Source: Candidatus Thorarchaeota archaeon
GTDB taxonomy: Archaea > Asgardarchaeota > Thorarchaeia > Thorarchaeales > Thorarchaeaceae
Length of the DNA stretch: 64,000 nt
Assembly: GCA_016840685.1 (NCBI GenBank)
Contig: JAEORX010000001.1
Span: forward strand, 1 to 64,000
Direction of reading: 5' to 3'
Part shown: one piece after another, positions 7,587-15,064 of the stretch
How the letters are laid out: each line of letters begins with the position of its first letter
Position numbering within the stretch: the stretch's first letter is position 1
Notes under the pieces: generated by a model
The model's database searches: none
The model's input: the letters and a program-made list of their open reading frames with translations, nothing else
Told to the model about the DNA's origin: nothing
Made by a program: the position numbers and the translations under genes

Positions 7587-9542
7587 CTATGATGTTCTTC
7601 TCCGAATGTATCCAGCCACGACAATTGTAATAGACGCAACCACAACAATCACTCCAATAGCTATTGCAACGGGGAACTCTTCAAACATCTGAATGTTTCT
7701 GGTCGACAGAGAATGAATACCCTGCTCAGTCAGTTCGACAAGGATATAGTCATCATAGAGCAAGCTCACCTCATCAGGCACGCCTGCCACTTCAAGAGTC
7801 AGTGTAGTCGTTCCATTTATCCACACGACTTCATCACTCAGAACCTCGTCTGTAGCGCTAAGGACCCTGATAGGTACCTGTTGCGAATATGAATATGGAT
7901 TAGAAACCTCATTGTCATCCTCAATAGTCACCATCAGAGTGCTCTCGTCTTTGTTATAGATTACGCTGACGAATGAATAGTCAGGCAGGCGAGGATTGTC
8001 AAACCATGGTAGAAAGAACCAATCCAAAGACCACCCACATACCGCCTCGAGAGCAGCTTGTAGACCCGCTAATGTACCAACCCTGAAGTAATTCTGCTTC
8101 AAGAATAGCGAGAGGCCTTCGACAAACTTCTCATGTCCTATATCGATACGTAGCTTCTCAAACACGAGTGGAGCCTTTACATACTCAAGGTATGTCACCA
8201 ACTCGGGCATATCATAGTTTGACTGGTTTATTGCAGCGTCTATTCCATTTTCAAAATAGAACACTCTCACAGAGTCTAGATATCGAGTATATTGGAAGTA
8301 CTCCCAGTCTAGATGAGAAACCTCACCAAAGTAGTTGTGAGACCAACAGGTCAGTCCTTCGTCGAGAAAACCCCAGTCAATACTGTCAATTCCCACAAGC
8401 TGCGACCACCATTGATGAACCACCTCATGAACGACTACCAACTCAAGATAATAGGGGGGTAGATTTCCTTCTCTCATGGATTGAAGGATGCCATTTGTTG
8501 CGTACACCTGGCACGGATACTCCATACCGCCATAGAATGCGAACTGCTCCACAACATTGAGTGTTGAATATGGATAAATGCCATAGGTCGTGTTGTAAAG
8601 CAATAGGGTTTCACTAGCCCAATTCAGGACATCATCTTCCCACTCTGTTTGAGAGTCTGGGATGTAAAAGATTGATACATTGACAGACCCCACCATCATA
8701 GACTCTATGACATAGTATCGAGAGGCTGAGAATGTGACCTCGCGTACCGGCAAGATGGGACTGAAATGGTAGGTAGTGTTGCCTCCATCGCTATAGCTCT
8801 CAACTAATTGACCTGTTGCCGCTACCACCATATCACTAGGGACTTCGACCATGAAGTCATAGAATGCCATGTCAAGGTAAAAGGGGTCTCCGAACTCAAC
8901 ATACCCATCTGTGTTCCAGCCATCATACTCATCGTAGACACACAGCAAGGGATAGCAACTGGCAAACGTGAATATTCTCGATTGGTCGATGTCACTACCT
9001 TGAGAGTTGGCCCTGTCTAGACCATCAGGCAGAGTGGTTTCGAATGAGATGCGAAACGAAGTTGTGCCATCTGATTCAACAGGTGCTGGAAGATCGACCC
9101 ACATTATCTCACCACCCGACGCGAAATTGTAGGACAGAGGCACCTCTGGAGCACCGACTGTGGTCACATTGAATATCTCAATATCTCCTTGCCTGCTGAC
9201 AAAATCCATGCCTGAGGTATAAAGGTGAAATGGAATGCTTGAGAAGGCAATTGGCTCGTCATTGTAAAACTCAATGGATAGATTGCCAGCGACAGTTGAT
9301 TGAGTATCATCCAGTGTGACCGACAAATTGACATGTGAGAAACTGGTGCCTGTGAAATTTCCCTGAGAGAACCGGTCGTAGTCATCGAGGTCGGCTTGAC
9401 TCAACGAAGCCTGAACCTCTGTTTCCAGATCTCTCTGAAGGCTTGGCAGTATCGAATCTGGAGGCATTATGGAAAAACCAGTGGACACAAGCATAAGAGC
9501 TATTGAAACAATAAGGACTCTCTTCAAAATCACAACTACCAC
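7587..9542 (-). CDS. Secreted, membrane-anchored M1-like zinc metallopeptidase
   Basis: 651 aa. An N-terminal hydrophobic segment (VLIVSIALMLVSTGFSI) acts as signal peptide; the C terminus carries a transmembrane helix (FPVAIAIGVIVVVASITIVV) and a short basic tail, giving an extracellular enzyme tethered to the membrane. The gluzincin core is visible: the exopeptidase loop as GGMEYP near residue 336, the zinc motif HEVVHQWW near 372 and the third ligand Glu in FLDEGLTCW 18 residues later. N-terminal beta-sandwich (aminopeptidase N-like) precedes it. GGMEYP instead of GAMEN is common among distant M1 relatives. Probable role: peptide degradation at the cell surface. Start at 9542 (GTG); a TTG 12-15 bases inside is also possible. 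Confidence 0.88.
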   Translation of the reverse strand: MVVVILKRVLIVSIALMLVSTGFSIMPPDSILPSLQRDLETEVQASLSQADLDDYDRFSQGNFTGTSFSHVNLSVTLDDTQSTVAGNLSIEFYNDEPIAFSSIPFHLYTSGMDFVSRQGDIEIFNVTTVGAPEVPLSYNFASGGEIMWVDLPAPVESDGTTSFRISFETTLPDGLDRANSQGSDIDQSRIFTFASCYPLLCVYDEYDGWNTDGYVEFGDPFYLDMAFYDFMVEVPSDMVVAATGQLVESYSDGGNTTYHFSPILPVREVTFSASRYYVIESMMVGSVNVSIFYIPDSQTEWEDDVLNWASETLLLYNTTYGIYPYSTLNVVEQFAFYGGMEYPCQVYATNGILQSMREGNLPPYYLELVVVHEVVHQWWSQLVGIDSIDWGFLDEGLTCWSHNYFGEVSHLDWEYFQYTRYLDSVRVFYFENGIDAAINQSNYDMPELVTYLEYVKAPLVFEKLRIDIGHEKFVEGLSLFLKQNYFRVGTLAGLQAALEAVCGWSLDWFFLPWFDNPRLPDYSFVSVIYNKDESTLMVTIEDDNEVSNPYSYSQQVPIRVLSATDEVLSDEVVWINGTTTLTLEVAGVPDEVSLLYDDYILVELTEQGIHSLSTRNIQMFEEFPVAIAIGVIVVVASITIVVAGYIRRRTS

Positions 9543-9687
9543 CTATCACTATATTCTAAGAAATCAGCTCAAAAACCCATTAAGACTACCGTCTTGAGCA
9601 ATCAATAGGCGATTGTGTAAATATCGACTATGGTTTCCTTGTTCTGTTCTCTCTTAAGCTATAATTGACAGACCGAGAGAGGAAATA

Positions 9688-9699
9688 TTGTGCCGCCGG
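9688..9699 (-). repeat. tRNA-Asn 3'-end-like repeat, copy B (weak)
   Basis: On the minus strand reads CCGGCGGCACAA, matching the tRNA-Asn 3' end perfectly over CCGGCGGC and then diverging at the discriminator/CCA. It lies in the divergent intergenic region between the peptidase and PRC-barrel genes. Weakest member of the set. Confidence 0.3.
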
Positions 9700-9721
9700 C
9701 AGCAAATTTGATGTTATAGTC

Positions 9722-9749
9722 AAGGAACTAAGAGCGAAGTAAGTTCTTT
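9722..9749. other. Imperfect hairpin in divergent intergenic region
   Basis: AAGGAACT and AGTTCTTT form an eight-pair stem (one G-U) around a 12-base loop. It lies between two divergent genes, so it is not at a gene end; the T-rich run after the right arm is short. Could be a regulatory element or the remnant of an element boundary. Confidence 0.3.
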
Positions 9750-9785
9750 TATTTTGACATCTTTTAAGCATACAACCCAAAACCA

Positions 9786-9803
9786 TATTAACAATTGTTA
9801 ATA
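9786..9803. promoter_or_regulatory. 18-bp perfect palindrome, probable operator of the PRC-barrel gene
   Basis: TATTAACAATTGTTAATA is a perfect palindrome lying 34 bases before the ATG at 9838. A TATA-like element (CTTTTAAGC) sits about 20 bases upstream of it. Position between TATA box and start codon is typical of archaeal repressor sites. The rest of the 295-base gap 9543-9837 holds repeat copy B and a hairpin; nothing else is evident. Confidence 0.5.
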
Positions 9804-9837
9804 AACCATCAAAAAGAATCTCTCTCGTGGTGAAAAA

Positions 9838-10506
9838 ATGAAGTTATCCAAATCAGTATGCTGTCAAGAAATCCAAAAAATGGATGTCATGGACGCGTCA
9901 GGTAAAAAGATTGGTAAAATCTCGAATCTGACATTCACATTCGATGGCTCACTCAAACTCAAGCACTTCATTCTGGGTGGATCAAGAATGGAGCAGTTAC
10001 TTGAAGCCATCAAGCTCAAACCAGATGAAGACCCTGTGTTCGAATCTACTGTAATCAAGAAAATAGATACTCACATTCATCTTGATACTTCTGTGAACGG
10101 TCTAAAGAATTTCCATGATACTATCTCCGATGATGAGATAAAGTTCTCAGACCTTCAGAAACTGGAGATTGTTGATAAAGACGGTGCCAAAGTAGGACGT
10201 GCAATCAATGTGGATTTTGATTTAGATGGTCGTACAGCATTGATAGCAGGTGAGGGTCTACTAGAAGAGAAGCTTGAAGCTTTTGGTTTGAAAGAAAACG
10301 TGGACATCATAGTACCTTTCAAGGTCATCGTTTCAATAGATGAATCAATCAGGCTCTCAGTTTCAAAAGATGAATTAGATACAAGTCTAGATGGGATACT
10401 GAGAGAAAGAGCAATTGAGATCAAGAACCAAAGAGAGGCTGCAGCAGCTCACAGTCATGGTAAAAAGGTACGAGTACCAGCCTACTGGCGCTATGGACCC
10501 GCATAA
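9838..10506 (+). CDS. Tandem PRC-barrel-like protein
   Basis: 222 aa. Two similar ~90-residue halves: the first contains VMDASGKKIGKISNLTF near residues 18-34, the second EIVDKDGAKVGRAINVDFDL near residues 107-126; both match the PRC-barrel pattern (V-x-D-x-x-G-x-x-[IV]-G) with following strands, so this is a duplicated PRC-barrel. The C-terminal ~30 residues (REAAAAHSHGKKVRVPAYWRYGPA) are basic with a possible tail. PRC-barrel proteins in archaea are soluble adaptor or RNA/cell-division-associated proteins; the exact role is not known here. It is preceded by an 18-bp palindrome. AT content is higher than in the 1-7 kb genes. Confidence 0.72.
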   Translation: MKLSKSVCCQEIQKMDVMDASGKKIGKISNLTFTFDGSLKLKHFILGGSRMEQLLEAIKLKPDEDPVFESTVIKKIDTHIHLDTSVNGLKNFHDTISDDEIKFSDLQKLEIVDKDGAKVGRAINVDFDLDGRTALIAGEGLLEEKLEAFGLKENVDIIVPFKVIVSIDESIRLSVSKDELDTSLDGILRERAIEIKNQREAAAAHSHGKKVRVPAYWRYGPA

Positions 10507-10611
10507 GAGCTTGCTACTTTCGGATTTTTGAACAAAAACCAATGATGTTTCAGAAAGAAACCAATATGGCGATGTCTGTACGCATTGAAGAATCGAAAGG
10601 AAAGAAGAAAA

Positions 10612-10623
10612 TGGCACCGCCGG
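10612..10623 (-). repeat. tRNA-Asn 3'-end-like repeat, copy C
   Basis: On the minus strand reads CCGGCGGTGCCA followed by the T-rich TTTTCTTCTTTCC; eleven of twelve bases match the tRNA-Asn 3' end. It lies between the 3' ends of the converging PRC-barrel and membrane-protein genes. The T-rich run after the CCA is tRNA-terminator-like. Confidence 0.55.
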
Positions 10624-10684
10624 TTGTTGTAGTACTAGTAATTGATGAATTTCTCTGTAATATTTCCATATACTATTGAAGCAG

Positions 10685-11305
10685 TTATGACTCGATGCCC
10701 ATTAGTTCTTTTTCAAGACTCTCAATTCTCTTTATTATCTTCCTTCTACTGCGCTCATCAATTTCGGGTGCCTGCGTGAATTTTTGTAAGATTTCAATGA
10801 ATGATCTATCCTGTCTTGCTGCTTCCAAGTCAATATTCTTCTTCTCATCCATTGATTTTTGATAGGTTCGAAAGCTGATGATGCCTAGAATCGGTGTGAG
10901 AATATAGATGAGTACTGCAACAAGATCCATTCCTATCGCGGATCCGAAAAAAGCCATTAAGATTAATAGAACTACTGAGGTAAAGCATAGTGCCATAAAT
11001 GCTCCATATACCATAGCAACTGTTTCTGGTTCCGGTTTGTCTATCCTCTGTTTCACTTCAATATATGACAAAAGCTCTGAAGGACTTAATGCACTGACTT
11101 CCCAGGTTCTAAGAAGGACAATACTCACCTCATTCTCACCTAACACATCAAAGGGATTAGTATTTGCATCTCCCCAATGGACACGTTTTACTTCATATTC
11201 AGCATATCTCGAGTCACTCTGAAGGACTCTCTCTAATTCCTTGCATTTTTCATCCTTGTACAAAGTCCCCCATTCTAAATCAGATGAGTCCACCTCAATC
11301 TTCAA
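10685..11305 (-). CDS. Two-helix membrane protein of unknown function
   Basis: 206 aa. About 90 soluble N-terminal residues, then two adjacent transmembrane helices (VAMVYGAFMALCFTSVVLLI and VAVLIYILTPILGIISF), then a charged C-terminal helix of about 60 residues with coiled-coil character (RSRRKIIKRIESLEKELMGIE). The topology puts both termini on the same, probably cytosolic, side. No recognised family. Start ATG at 11305. The gene is AT-rich and bounded on both sides by tRNA-Asn-end-like repeats (copies C and D). Confidence 0.65.
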   Translation of the reverse strand: MKIEVDSSDLEWGTLYKDEKCKELERVLQSDSRYAEYEVKRVHWGDANTNPFDVLGENEVSIVLLRTWEVSALSPSELLSYIEVKQRIDKPEPETVAMVYGAFMALCFTSVVLLILMAFFGSAIGMDLVAVLIYILTPILGIISFRTYQKSMDEKKNIDLEAARQDRSFIEILQKFTQAPEIDERSRRKIIKRIESLEKELMGIES

Positions 11306-11377
11306 ACTCTTTTCCTCACATACGTAATGGGACTTGAACCGATATTATAGTTTCTTGACATTGGTTCCAAAAAGAAG

Positions 11378-11389
11378 TGGCGCCGCCGG
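11378..11389 (-). repeat. tRNA-Asn 3'-end-like repeat, copy D
   Basis: On the minus strand reads CCGGCGGCGCCA exactly as in the tRNA-Asn 3' end, followed by CTTCTTTTT. It lies 68 bases left of the tRNA-Asn gene in the opposite orientation, upstream of the leftward membrane-protein gene. Confidence 0.6.
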
Positions 11390-11457
11390 AAATTGGCATT
11401 AGAGAGAGGGACTGAACAGCAATGTTAATATTGAAACCCACGACCCCAGCCGAAGAA

Positions 11458-11623
11458 GCCGCCGTGGCTCAGTCGGTAGTATAGTGTTCTCTTGAGAACC
11501 CTATATCGAAAGCGACAGCCTGTTATCTTTCAGCCGGCTGGTTGAGAGCCAGACAGTTGTTGGTCGGAGGTTCGAGAACCATCATGACTCCCATGATGAT
11601 CCAATGCCCTCCCGGCGGCGCCA
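11458..11623 (+). tRNA. tRNA-Asn(GTT) with three introns and encoded CCA
   Basis: Acceptor arms GCCGCCG (11458-11464) and CGGCGGC (11613-11619) pair perfectly, with discriminator G and CCA at 11621-11623. Removing three segments leaves a 76-base cloverleaf: D stem GCTC/GAGC with loop AGTCGGTA, anticodon stem ACAGC/GTTGT with loop CTGTTAA (anticodon GTT at 11522-11524), variable TGGTC, T stem GGAGG/CCTCC with loop TTCGAGC. Intron 1 is 11480-11510 (31 nt) in the D stem after position 22; intron 2 is 11526-11554 (29 nt) at the canonical 37/38 site; intron 3 is about 11577-11606 (30 nt) in the T loop. Intron 1 fits a bulge-helix-bulge exactly: 4-bp helix CGGT/ATCG, bulges AG|T and AA|A. Intron 2 has 3 of 4 central pairs. 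Intron 3 has a 7-bp internal stem CATCATG/CATGATG; its exact junctions are uncertain. Confidence 0.9.
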
Positions 11624-11628
11624 TCTCT
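11612..11628 (+). repeat. tRNA-Asn 3' end, reference copy of the repeat (att-like)
   Basis: CCGGCGGCGCCATCTCT spans the last twelve bases of the tRNA plus five downstream bases. The same 17 bases occur in the same orientation at 12726-12742, exactly bracketing the M55 peptidase gene. Confidence 0.7.
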
Positions 11629-11716
11629 TATTTGATTGTAAACCATTCACTTCTAATTCTTGCTTAGGTCTTGGTTATTATTAGTGTTAAATGATGAAAG
11701 CGATGATGTGGTCAAT

Positions 11717-12661
11717 ATGAGAATCTTGATTTGGGATGATATTGAAGGTATTGCTGGTATTGATGATCCAGAACACGGTTTTGATGATGATACCTACAAA
11801 CGATTGATTACGCGGGAGATAAACGCTGTAATCAACGGACTAGTAAAAGCGGGAGCAAAAAAGATAGACATCTTTGATGGGCATGGAATGGGAAACAATG
11901 TGATATTAGAAGACTTGAATCCTATAGCCAATTATCTGGGGGGTGGCTGGATTACTACTCTAACTGAATTAATCAAGAAGAAAAAACTAGGTCAGTATAA
12001 TGCGCTAGTTTTGGTAGGAGTACATGCACAGGCTGGTACTGTTGATGGGTTTATTGCTCATACTAACTCTAGTTTTACAGCTTTGAGAATGAACAGTCAA
12101 CCAATCGGTGAGATTGAGCAGGCTGGCTGGTTAGCAGGTCACTTTGGGGTACCATTAATCTTTGTCAGCGGAGATGAGGCAGCTGTAAAAGAGGCGATAC
12201 ATTTCTTCCCAGAGATAGAAACGGTTTCAGTAAAGAAGAAAGAACAGGATACCTTTGTGTGTAGACCAGTAGAAGAGGTTTACAAAGAAACTGAAGAAAA
12301 GGCTTTCAAGGCACTGAGTAGATTAAAGGAATTTGACCCCCATACTTGTGGAGAACCAATCACTGTAGAAATTCTCTTTGGTTTGGAAGAGTTAGCACAG
12401 AGATTAGTGATAATTCCTGGTTATGATAAGAAAGATGAGAGAACAGTAATCTATCAAGCAGAAGACTATCTTGAAGCATTCTGGGCGTTTCATGGATTTA
12501 GACCAATATTATCTTCACTTATGGGGGATTTTTATCATAGAGCCCTAAAGAGAGTTATAGAAGAATATAATCTTGATAGTGATAATCTCAATCTAATTCT
12601 GAAAGATATCAAAGATGAGATGTTGACAGGAAGATTATCCTTTCCAGAGATAAAATTCTAG
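11717..12661 (+). CDS. M55-family (DppA-like) peptidase, copy 1
   Basis: 314 aa from ATG 11717 (weak ribosome site GTGGTCA just upstream; the frame is open further upstream without a better start). Matches the D-aminopeptidase DppA/M55 fold: N-terminal ILIWDDIEGIAGIDDPE (D-x-E-G metal site), IFDGHGMGNN, VGVHAQAGTVDGFIAHT (H-x-x-x-G, A-H-T), GEIEQAGWLAGHFGVPLIFVSGDEA. DppA is a zinc-dependent decameric aminopeptidase for D-Ala peptides; the D at the second residue pair replaces the usual A-D-M-E-G, but the acidic and His ligands remain. Substrate here is unknown. The gene is strongly AT-rich and lies between two exact copies of the tRNA-Asn 3' end (11612, 12726). Confidence 0.8.
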   Translation: MRILIWDDIEGIAGIDDPEHGFDDDTYKRLITREINAVINGLVKAGAKKIDIFDGHGMGNNVILEDLNPIANYLGGGWITTLTELIKKKKLGQYNALVLVGVHAQAGTVDGFIAHTNSSFTALRMNSQPIGEIEQAGWLAGHFGVPLIFVSGDEAAVKEAIHFFPEIETVSVKKKEQDTFVCRPVEEVYKETEEKAFKALSRLKEFDPHTCGEPITVEILFGLEELAQRLVIIPGYDKKDERTVIYQAEDYLEAFWAFHGFRPILSSLMGDFYHRALKRVIEEYNLDSDNLNLILKDIKDEMLTGRLSFPEIKF

Positions 12662-12725
12662 TTTGGTGATTATATCATGATCCAAAAGGATCTTCCATTT
12701 GGATAGATTCCAGCAAGATGTTCTA

Positions 12726-12742
12726 CCGGCGGCGCCATCTCT
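12726..12742 (+). repeat. tRNA-Asn 3'-end repeat, copy E
   Basis: Seventeen bases identical to 11612-11628 (CCGGCGGCGCCATCTCT), same orientation, 1114 bases downstream. The only gene between the two copies is the M55 peptidase. Confidence 0.75.
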
Positions 12743-12756
12743 CATTCTAAATGGGA

Positions 12757-13011
12757 TTAACCAGCAGGCCAGTCATCTGTTTCATTCTTTGGAGAACGTA
12801 CTATCTCATTGTATCGAATAAGTCTGCACTTCTTGCATCGGTATCCAGAAACTCCTGACTTGAAAACAAAACCCTCTGAGAGATGATCACCACAGATACC
12901 GAAGAATCGAGGAATCTTTTTACACCAAGAGATACGTCGTGGAGAAACAAGGTACCCAAATTCCATATTTTCCCCGCAAGATGGGCATTTCTCAGTCGCT
13001 TCCAATTCCAA
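12757..13011 (-). CDS. DUF6487-like zinc-ribbon protein
   Basis: 84 aa. Two Cys pairs: CPSCGENMEFGYL near residues 9-21 and YRCKKCRLI near residues 57-65, separated by a segment with RRISWCKK and a hydrophobic GFVF; this matches the small zinc-ribbon group typified by DUF6487 (CPxCG..M..G....R...W). Likely a structural zinc protein; function unknown. Bounded by tRNA-Asn-end copies E and F. Start ATG at 13011; the gene runs opposite to the M55 gene and converges with it. Confidence 0.7.
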   Translation of the reverse strand: MELEATEKCPSCGENMEFGYLVSPRRISWCKKIPRFFGICGDHLSEGFVFKSGVSGYRCKKCRLIRYNEIVRSPKNETDDWPAG

Positions 13012-13056
13012 ACTCCCTTCTGATATTGAGATGCCTTAAAGACACATCAACATTTG

Positions 13057-13071
13057 CTCCCGGCGGCGCCA
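13057..13071 (+). repeat. tRNA-Asn 3'-end repeat, copy F
   Basis: CTCCCGGCGGCGCCA matches 11609-11623 of the tRNA-Asn gene over 15 bases, same orientation, then diverges right after the CCA. It lies between the start of the zinc-ribbon gene and the end of the Ig-like surface-protein gene. Confidence 0.65.
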
Positions 13072-13112
13072 CCAGTCATGCTTAAACAATACGTAGTGAC
13101 ATTCTGTGAGTA

Positions 13113-13547
13113 CTATTTTTCCCTCATCTTCATTAGCCTAGGTCCATACTTGGCTAATACCAACACCACAACAAGAACAACGATTACTATTGTGATTATG
13201 CCGCCTACTTCTGTCCCAATGAAGTTCCATTGTTGACTGACTGCATAGGTTGTCCCTGTCCCATCAATACCATACAGTGTGATATTGGTAGACCCCTGTG
13301 CATAATCTCCTGTATTGAACAGCCAAGTGATGGTGTTGCCAATGACGAAATGGACCTGTTCACCATTGAAGTAGACGGTCAGATTGTCAACAGCCTCCGG
13401 ACCGCTTCCACTCAGTGTGAATGTACCTTGGATGTAGTTTCCAAATGCCATTCCAACGTTCCGATGAATTGACATACTGAGTGACTCTTGGGATGCGACC
13501 TGTAACGGGAGGCAACAAAACAACAGAACTATTGTCAAGATAATCAT
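13113..13547 (-). CDS. Surface protein: signal peptide, beta-rich domain, C-terminal membrane anchor
   Basis: 144 aa from ATG 13547, 28 bases after the ZIP gene. N-terminal signal peptide (MIILTIVLLFCCLPLQVASQ), then about 90 residues of beta-strand-rich sequence with Ig-like character (YIQGTFTLSGSGPEAVDNLT, VYFNGEQVHF, STNITLYGIDGTG) and N-glycosylation-type sequons (NLT, NIT), then one transmembrane helix (GIITIVIVVLVVVLVLA) and a basic cytosolic tail (KYGPRLMKMREK). Topology: outside domain tethered to the membrane. A frame extension upstream to 13610 overlaps the ZIP gene and is not preferred. Probably co-transcribed with the ZIP transporter; function unknown. Confidence 0.72.
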   Translation of the reverse strand: MIILTIVLLFCCLPLQVASQESLSMSIHRNVGMAFGNYIQGTFTLSGSGPEAVDNLTVYFNGEQVHFVIGNTITWLFNTGDYAQGSTNITLYGIDGTGTTYAVSQQWNFIGTEVGGIITIVIVVLVVVLVLAKYGPRLMKMREK

Positions 13548-13575
13548 GTGTTGAGTCTTGTGATTCAATATACAA

Positions 13576-14367
13576 TCAGCCTCCGAAGAGAAATCCAAAG
13601 ACATTATCAAGAGTCATCATTATGATGAATCCAGACATAATCCCCCATGTTGCTACACGCGCATTTTCAATTGAGTGGCTCTCTGGAATCATTTCATCTC
13701 CAACAACAAAGATCATGGCTCCCGCCGCGAAGGCCAATCCATAGGGCAACAGAAATGCAGCGACCGAAACTATTGATACTCCCAGAATTCCTCCGATAGG
13801 TTCCACAAGTCCCGTCGCTAATGCTAGTAAAGCAGCTTTTCCCCTCGGATATCCCTCCCTGACTAAGGGTGCAGCCACAGCAAGCCCTTCAGGTATATTT
13901 TGCAACCCAATAGCAACTGCAACTGAAATCCCCGTCAATGGATCAGCGACACCAAATGAAACTCCAACAGCCACTCCCTCTGGAAAATTATGGATGGTGA
14001 TTGCAAGCATCAAGAGCCAGACTCTCGACATGGTTGATGACGGCCCCTCGCATCCTTTCTCAAAATGGGCATGCGGAACGTACTTGTCTGCTAAATGAAC
14101 GAATAAACCACCCAATCCAAACCCAAGCGCTACAACGGTCAATACATCAGTCCAGTCATTCACCAAAGGATCTTCTAAGGCTGGGACTAGGAGACTGAAT
14201 GATGATGCGGCAAGCATGACCCCCGCAGCAAACCCAAGCATGATGTCTAGCGCTCGTCGAGTAAAGTCACGTTTGAGAAAAATCGGTATTGCTCCTGCAC
14301 CTGTTGCCACTCCTGCTATGAGACTCGCAATTGCACCAAGAAATACAGTTTCGCTTAAGAGCTGCAT
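13576..14367 (-). CDS. ZIP-family divalent metal transporter
   Basis: 263 aa, about eight transmembrane segments. The family-defining His/Pro helices are both present: HNFPEGVAVGVSFG (helix IV) and QNIPEGLAVAAPL (helix V). A short His/acidic loop (HLADKYVPHAHFEKGCEG) between helices III and IV is the usual metal-sensing loop. Imports Zn2+ or Fe2+/Mn2+ into the cytosol; metal preference cannot be told from sequence. Length and motifs match the GufA-like subgroup. Followed closely by a surface-protein gene in the same direction. Confidence 0.93.
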   Translation of the reverse strand: MQLLSETVFLGAIASLIAGVATGAGAIPIFLKRDFTRRALDIMLGFAAGVMLAASSFSLLVPALEDPLVNDWTDVLTVVALGFGLGGLFVHLADKYVPHAHFEKGCEGPSSTMSRVWLLMLAITIHNFPEGVAVGVSFGVADPLTGISVAVAIGLQNIPEGLAVAAPLVREGYPRGKAALLALATGLVEPIGGILGVSIVSVAAFLLPYGLAFAAGAMIFVVGDEMIPESHSIENARVATWGIMSGFIIMMTLDNVFGFLFGG

Positions 14368-14512
14368 AACAGGTTGAGTTACTCATCATATTCTTAAGGG
14401 AACCGATTTGTAATTGTAATTTCCAAGAAAACATGTTCTAATATACTGATAGAAGAAAAGAAATGGGACCAAAAACCTGTTAGGACACACTCGAAAGAGG
14501 TGGGATTTCTCA

Positions 14513-14986
14513 ATGTCAGAAAAACAAGAGAGATGGCGTAGATCTCCCGAACTTCGTGATGATGCTTTCAGAGCGTGGCATAAGGCAAATGGAGAACTCA
14601 ATCCCAGTTCTGTTGTTGCCACAGTCGATGAGGATGGATGTCCTCATATTGCACCTTTTGGTAGCATGCGAGCAGTCACACCAAGTTTGCTGCGTTTTAT
14701 TGTTCATCGCTACCATGACACTCTGAAGAATCTAAAACGTGATGCGCGTGTCATGGTTGCTTTGATCTCTTCACCTGATATTGCAGTGAGTATCAAGGGA
14801 AATGCGAGAATCGTTGAAGAGCCATTTACAATCGATGAGAATTACGCTCTTGTTGATATCGATATTGACGAGGTAAAGAATGATATGCCTGTTCAGATTG
14901 GGATTGAATCAGGCGTGTCAATCTCACCAAGCGGTCCTTTTGTGGCCTGGTGGGAAAAATTATGCAAGAGGATGCATGAAAAATAG
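14513..14986 (+). CDS. Pyridoxamine-5'-phosphate-oxidase-like FMN-binding protein
   Basis: 157 aa. The split-barrel flavin-binding pattern is visible: SSVVATVDEDGCPHIAPFGS (strands 1-2), LLRFIVHRYHDTLKNLKRDA (phosphate-contact region) and RVMVALISSPDIAVSIKGNA. Such proteins bind FMN or F420 and reduce or sequester various substrates; in archaea many are F420- or FMN-dependent reductases of unknown substrate. ATG at 14513. The gene stands alone between the ZIP gene (divergent) and the second M55 gene (convergent). Confidence 0.8.
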   Translation: MSEKQERWRRSPELRDDAFRAWHKANGELNPSSVVATVDEDGCPHIAPFGSMRAVTPSLLRFIVHRYHDTLKNLKRDARVMVALISSPDIAVSIKGNARIVEEPFTIDENYALVDIDIDEVKNDMPVQIGIESGVSISPSGPFVAWWEKLCKRMHEK

Positions 14987-15064
14987 ATTGATCCCACTTG
15001 ACTGAAAAATGAGAATATGTATTGGTTATTATCCAATTAATATGTATCTCTACTCTGGGGTTTA

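Noticed and set aside
11526-11554. Possible tRNA-Leu-type anticodon loop (TTGAGAG, GAG) within the tRNA-Asn gene
   Set aside because: It lies inside the intron hairpin; the acceptor, D and T arms and the GTT loop together give a complete tRNA-Asn, while a Leu tRNA would need a long variable arm.
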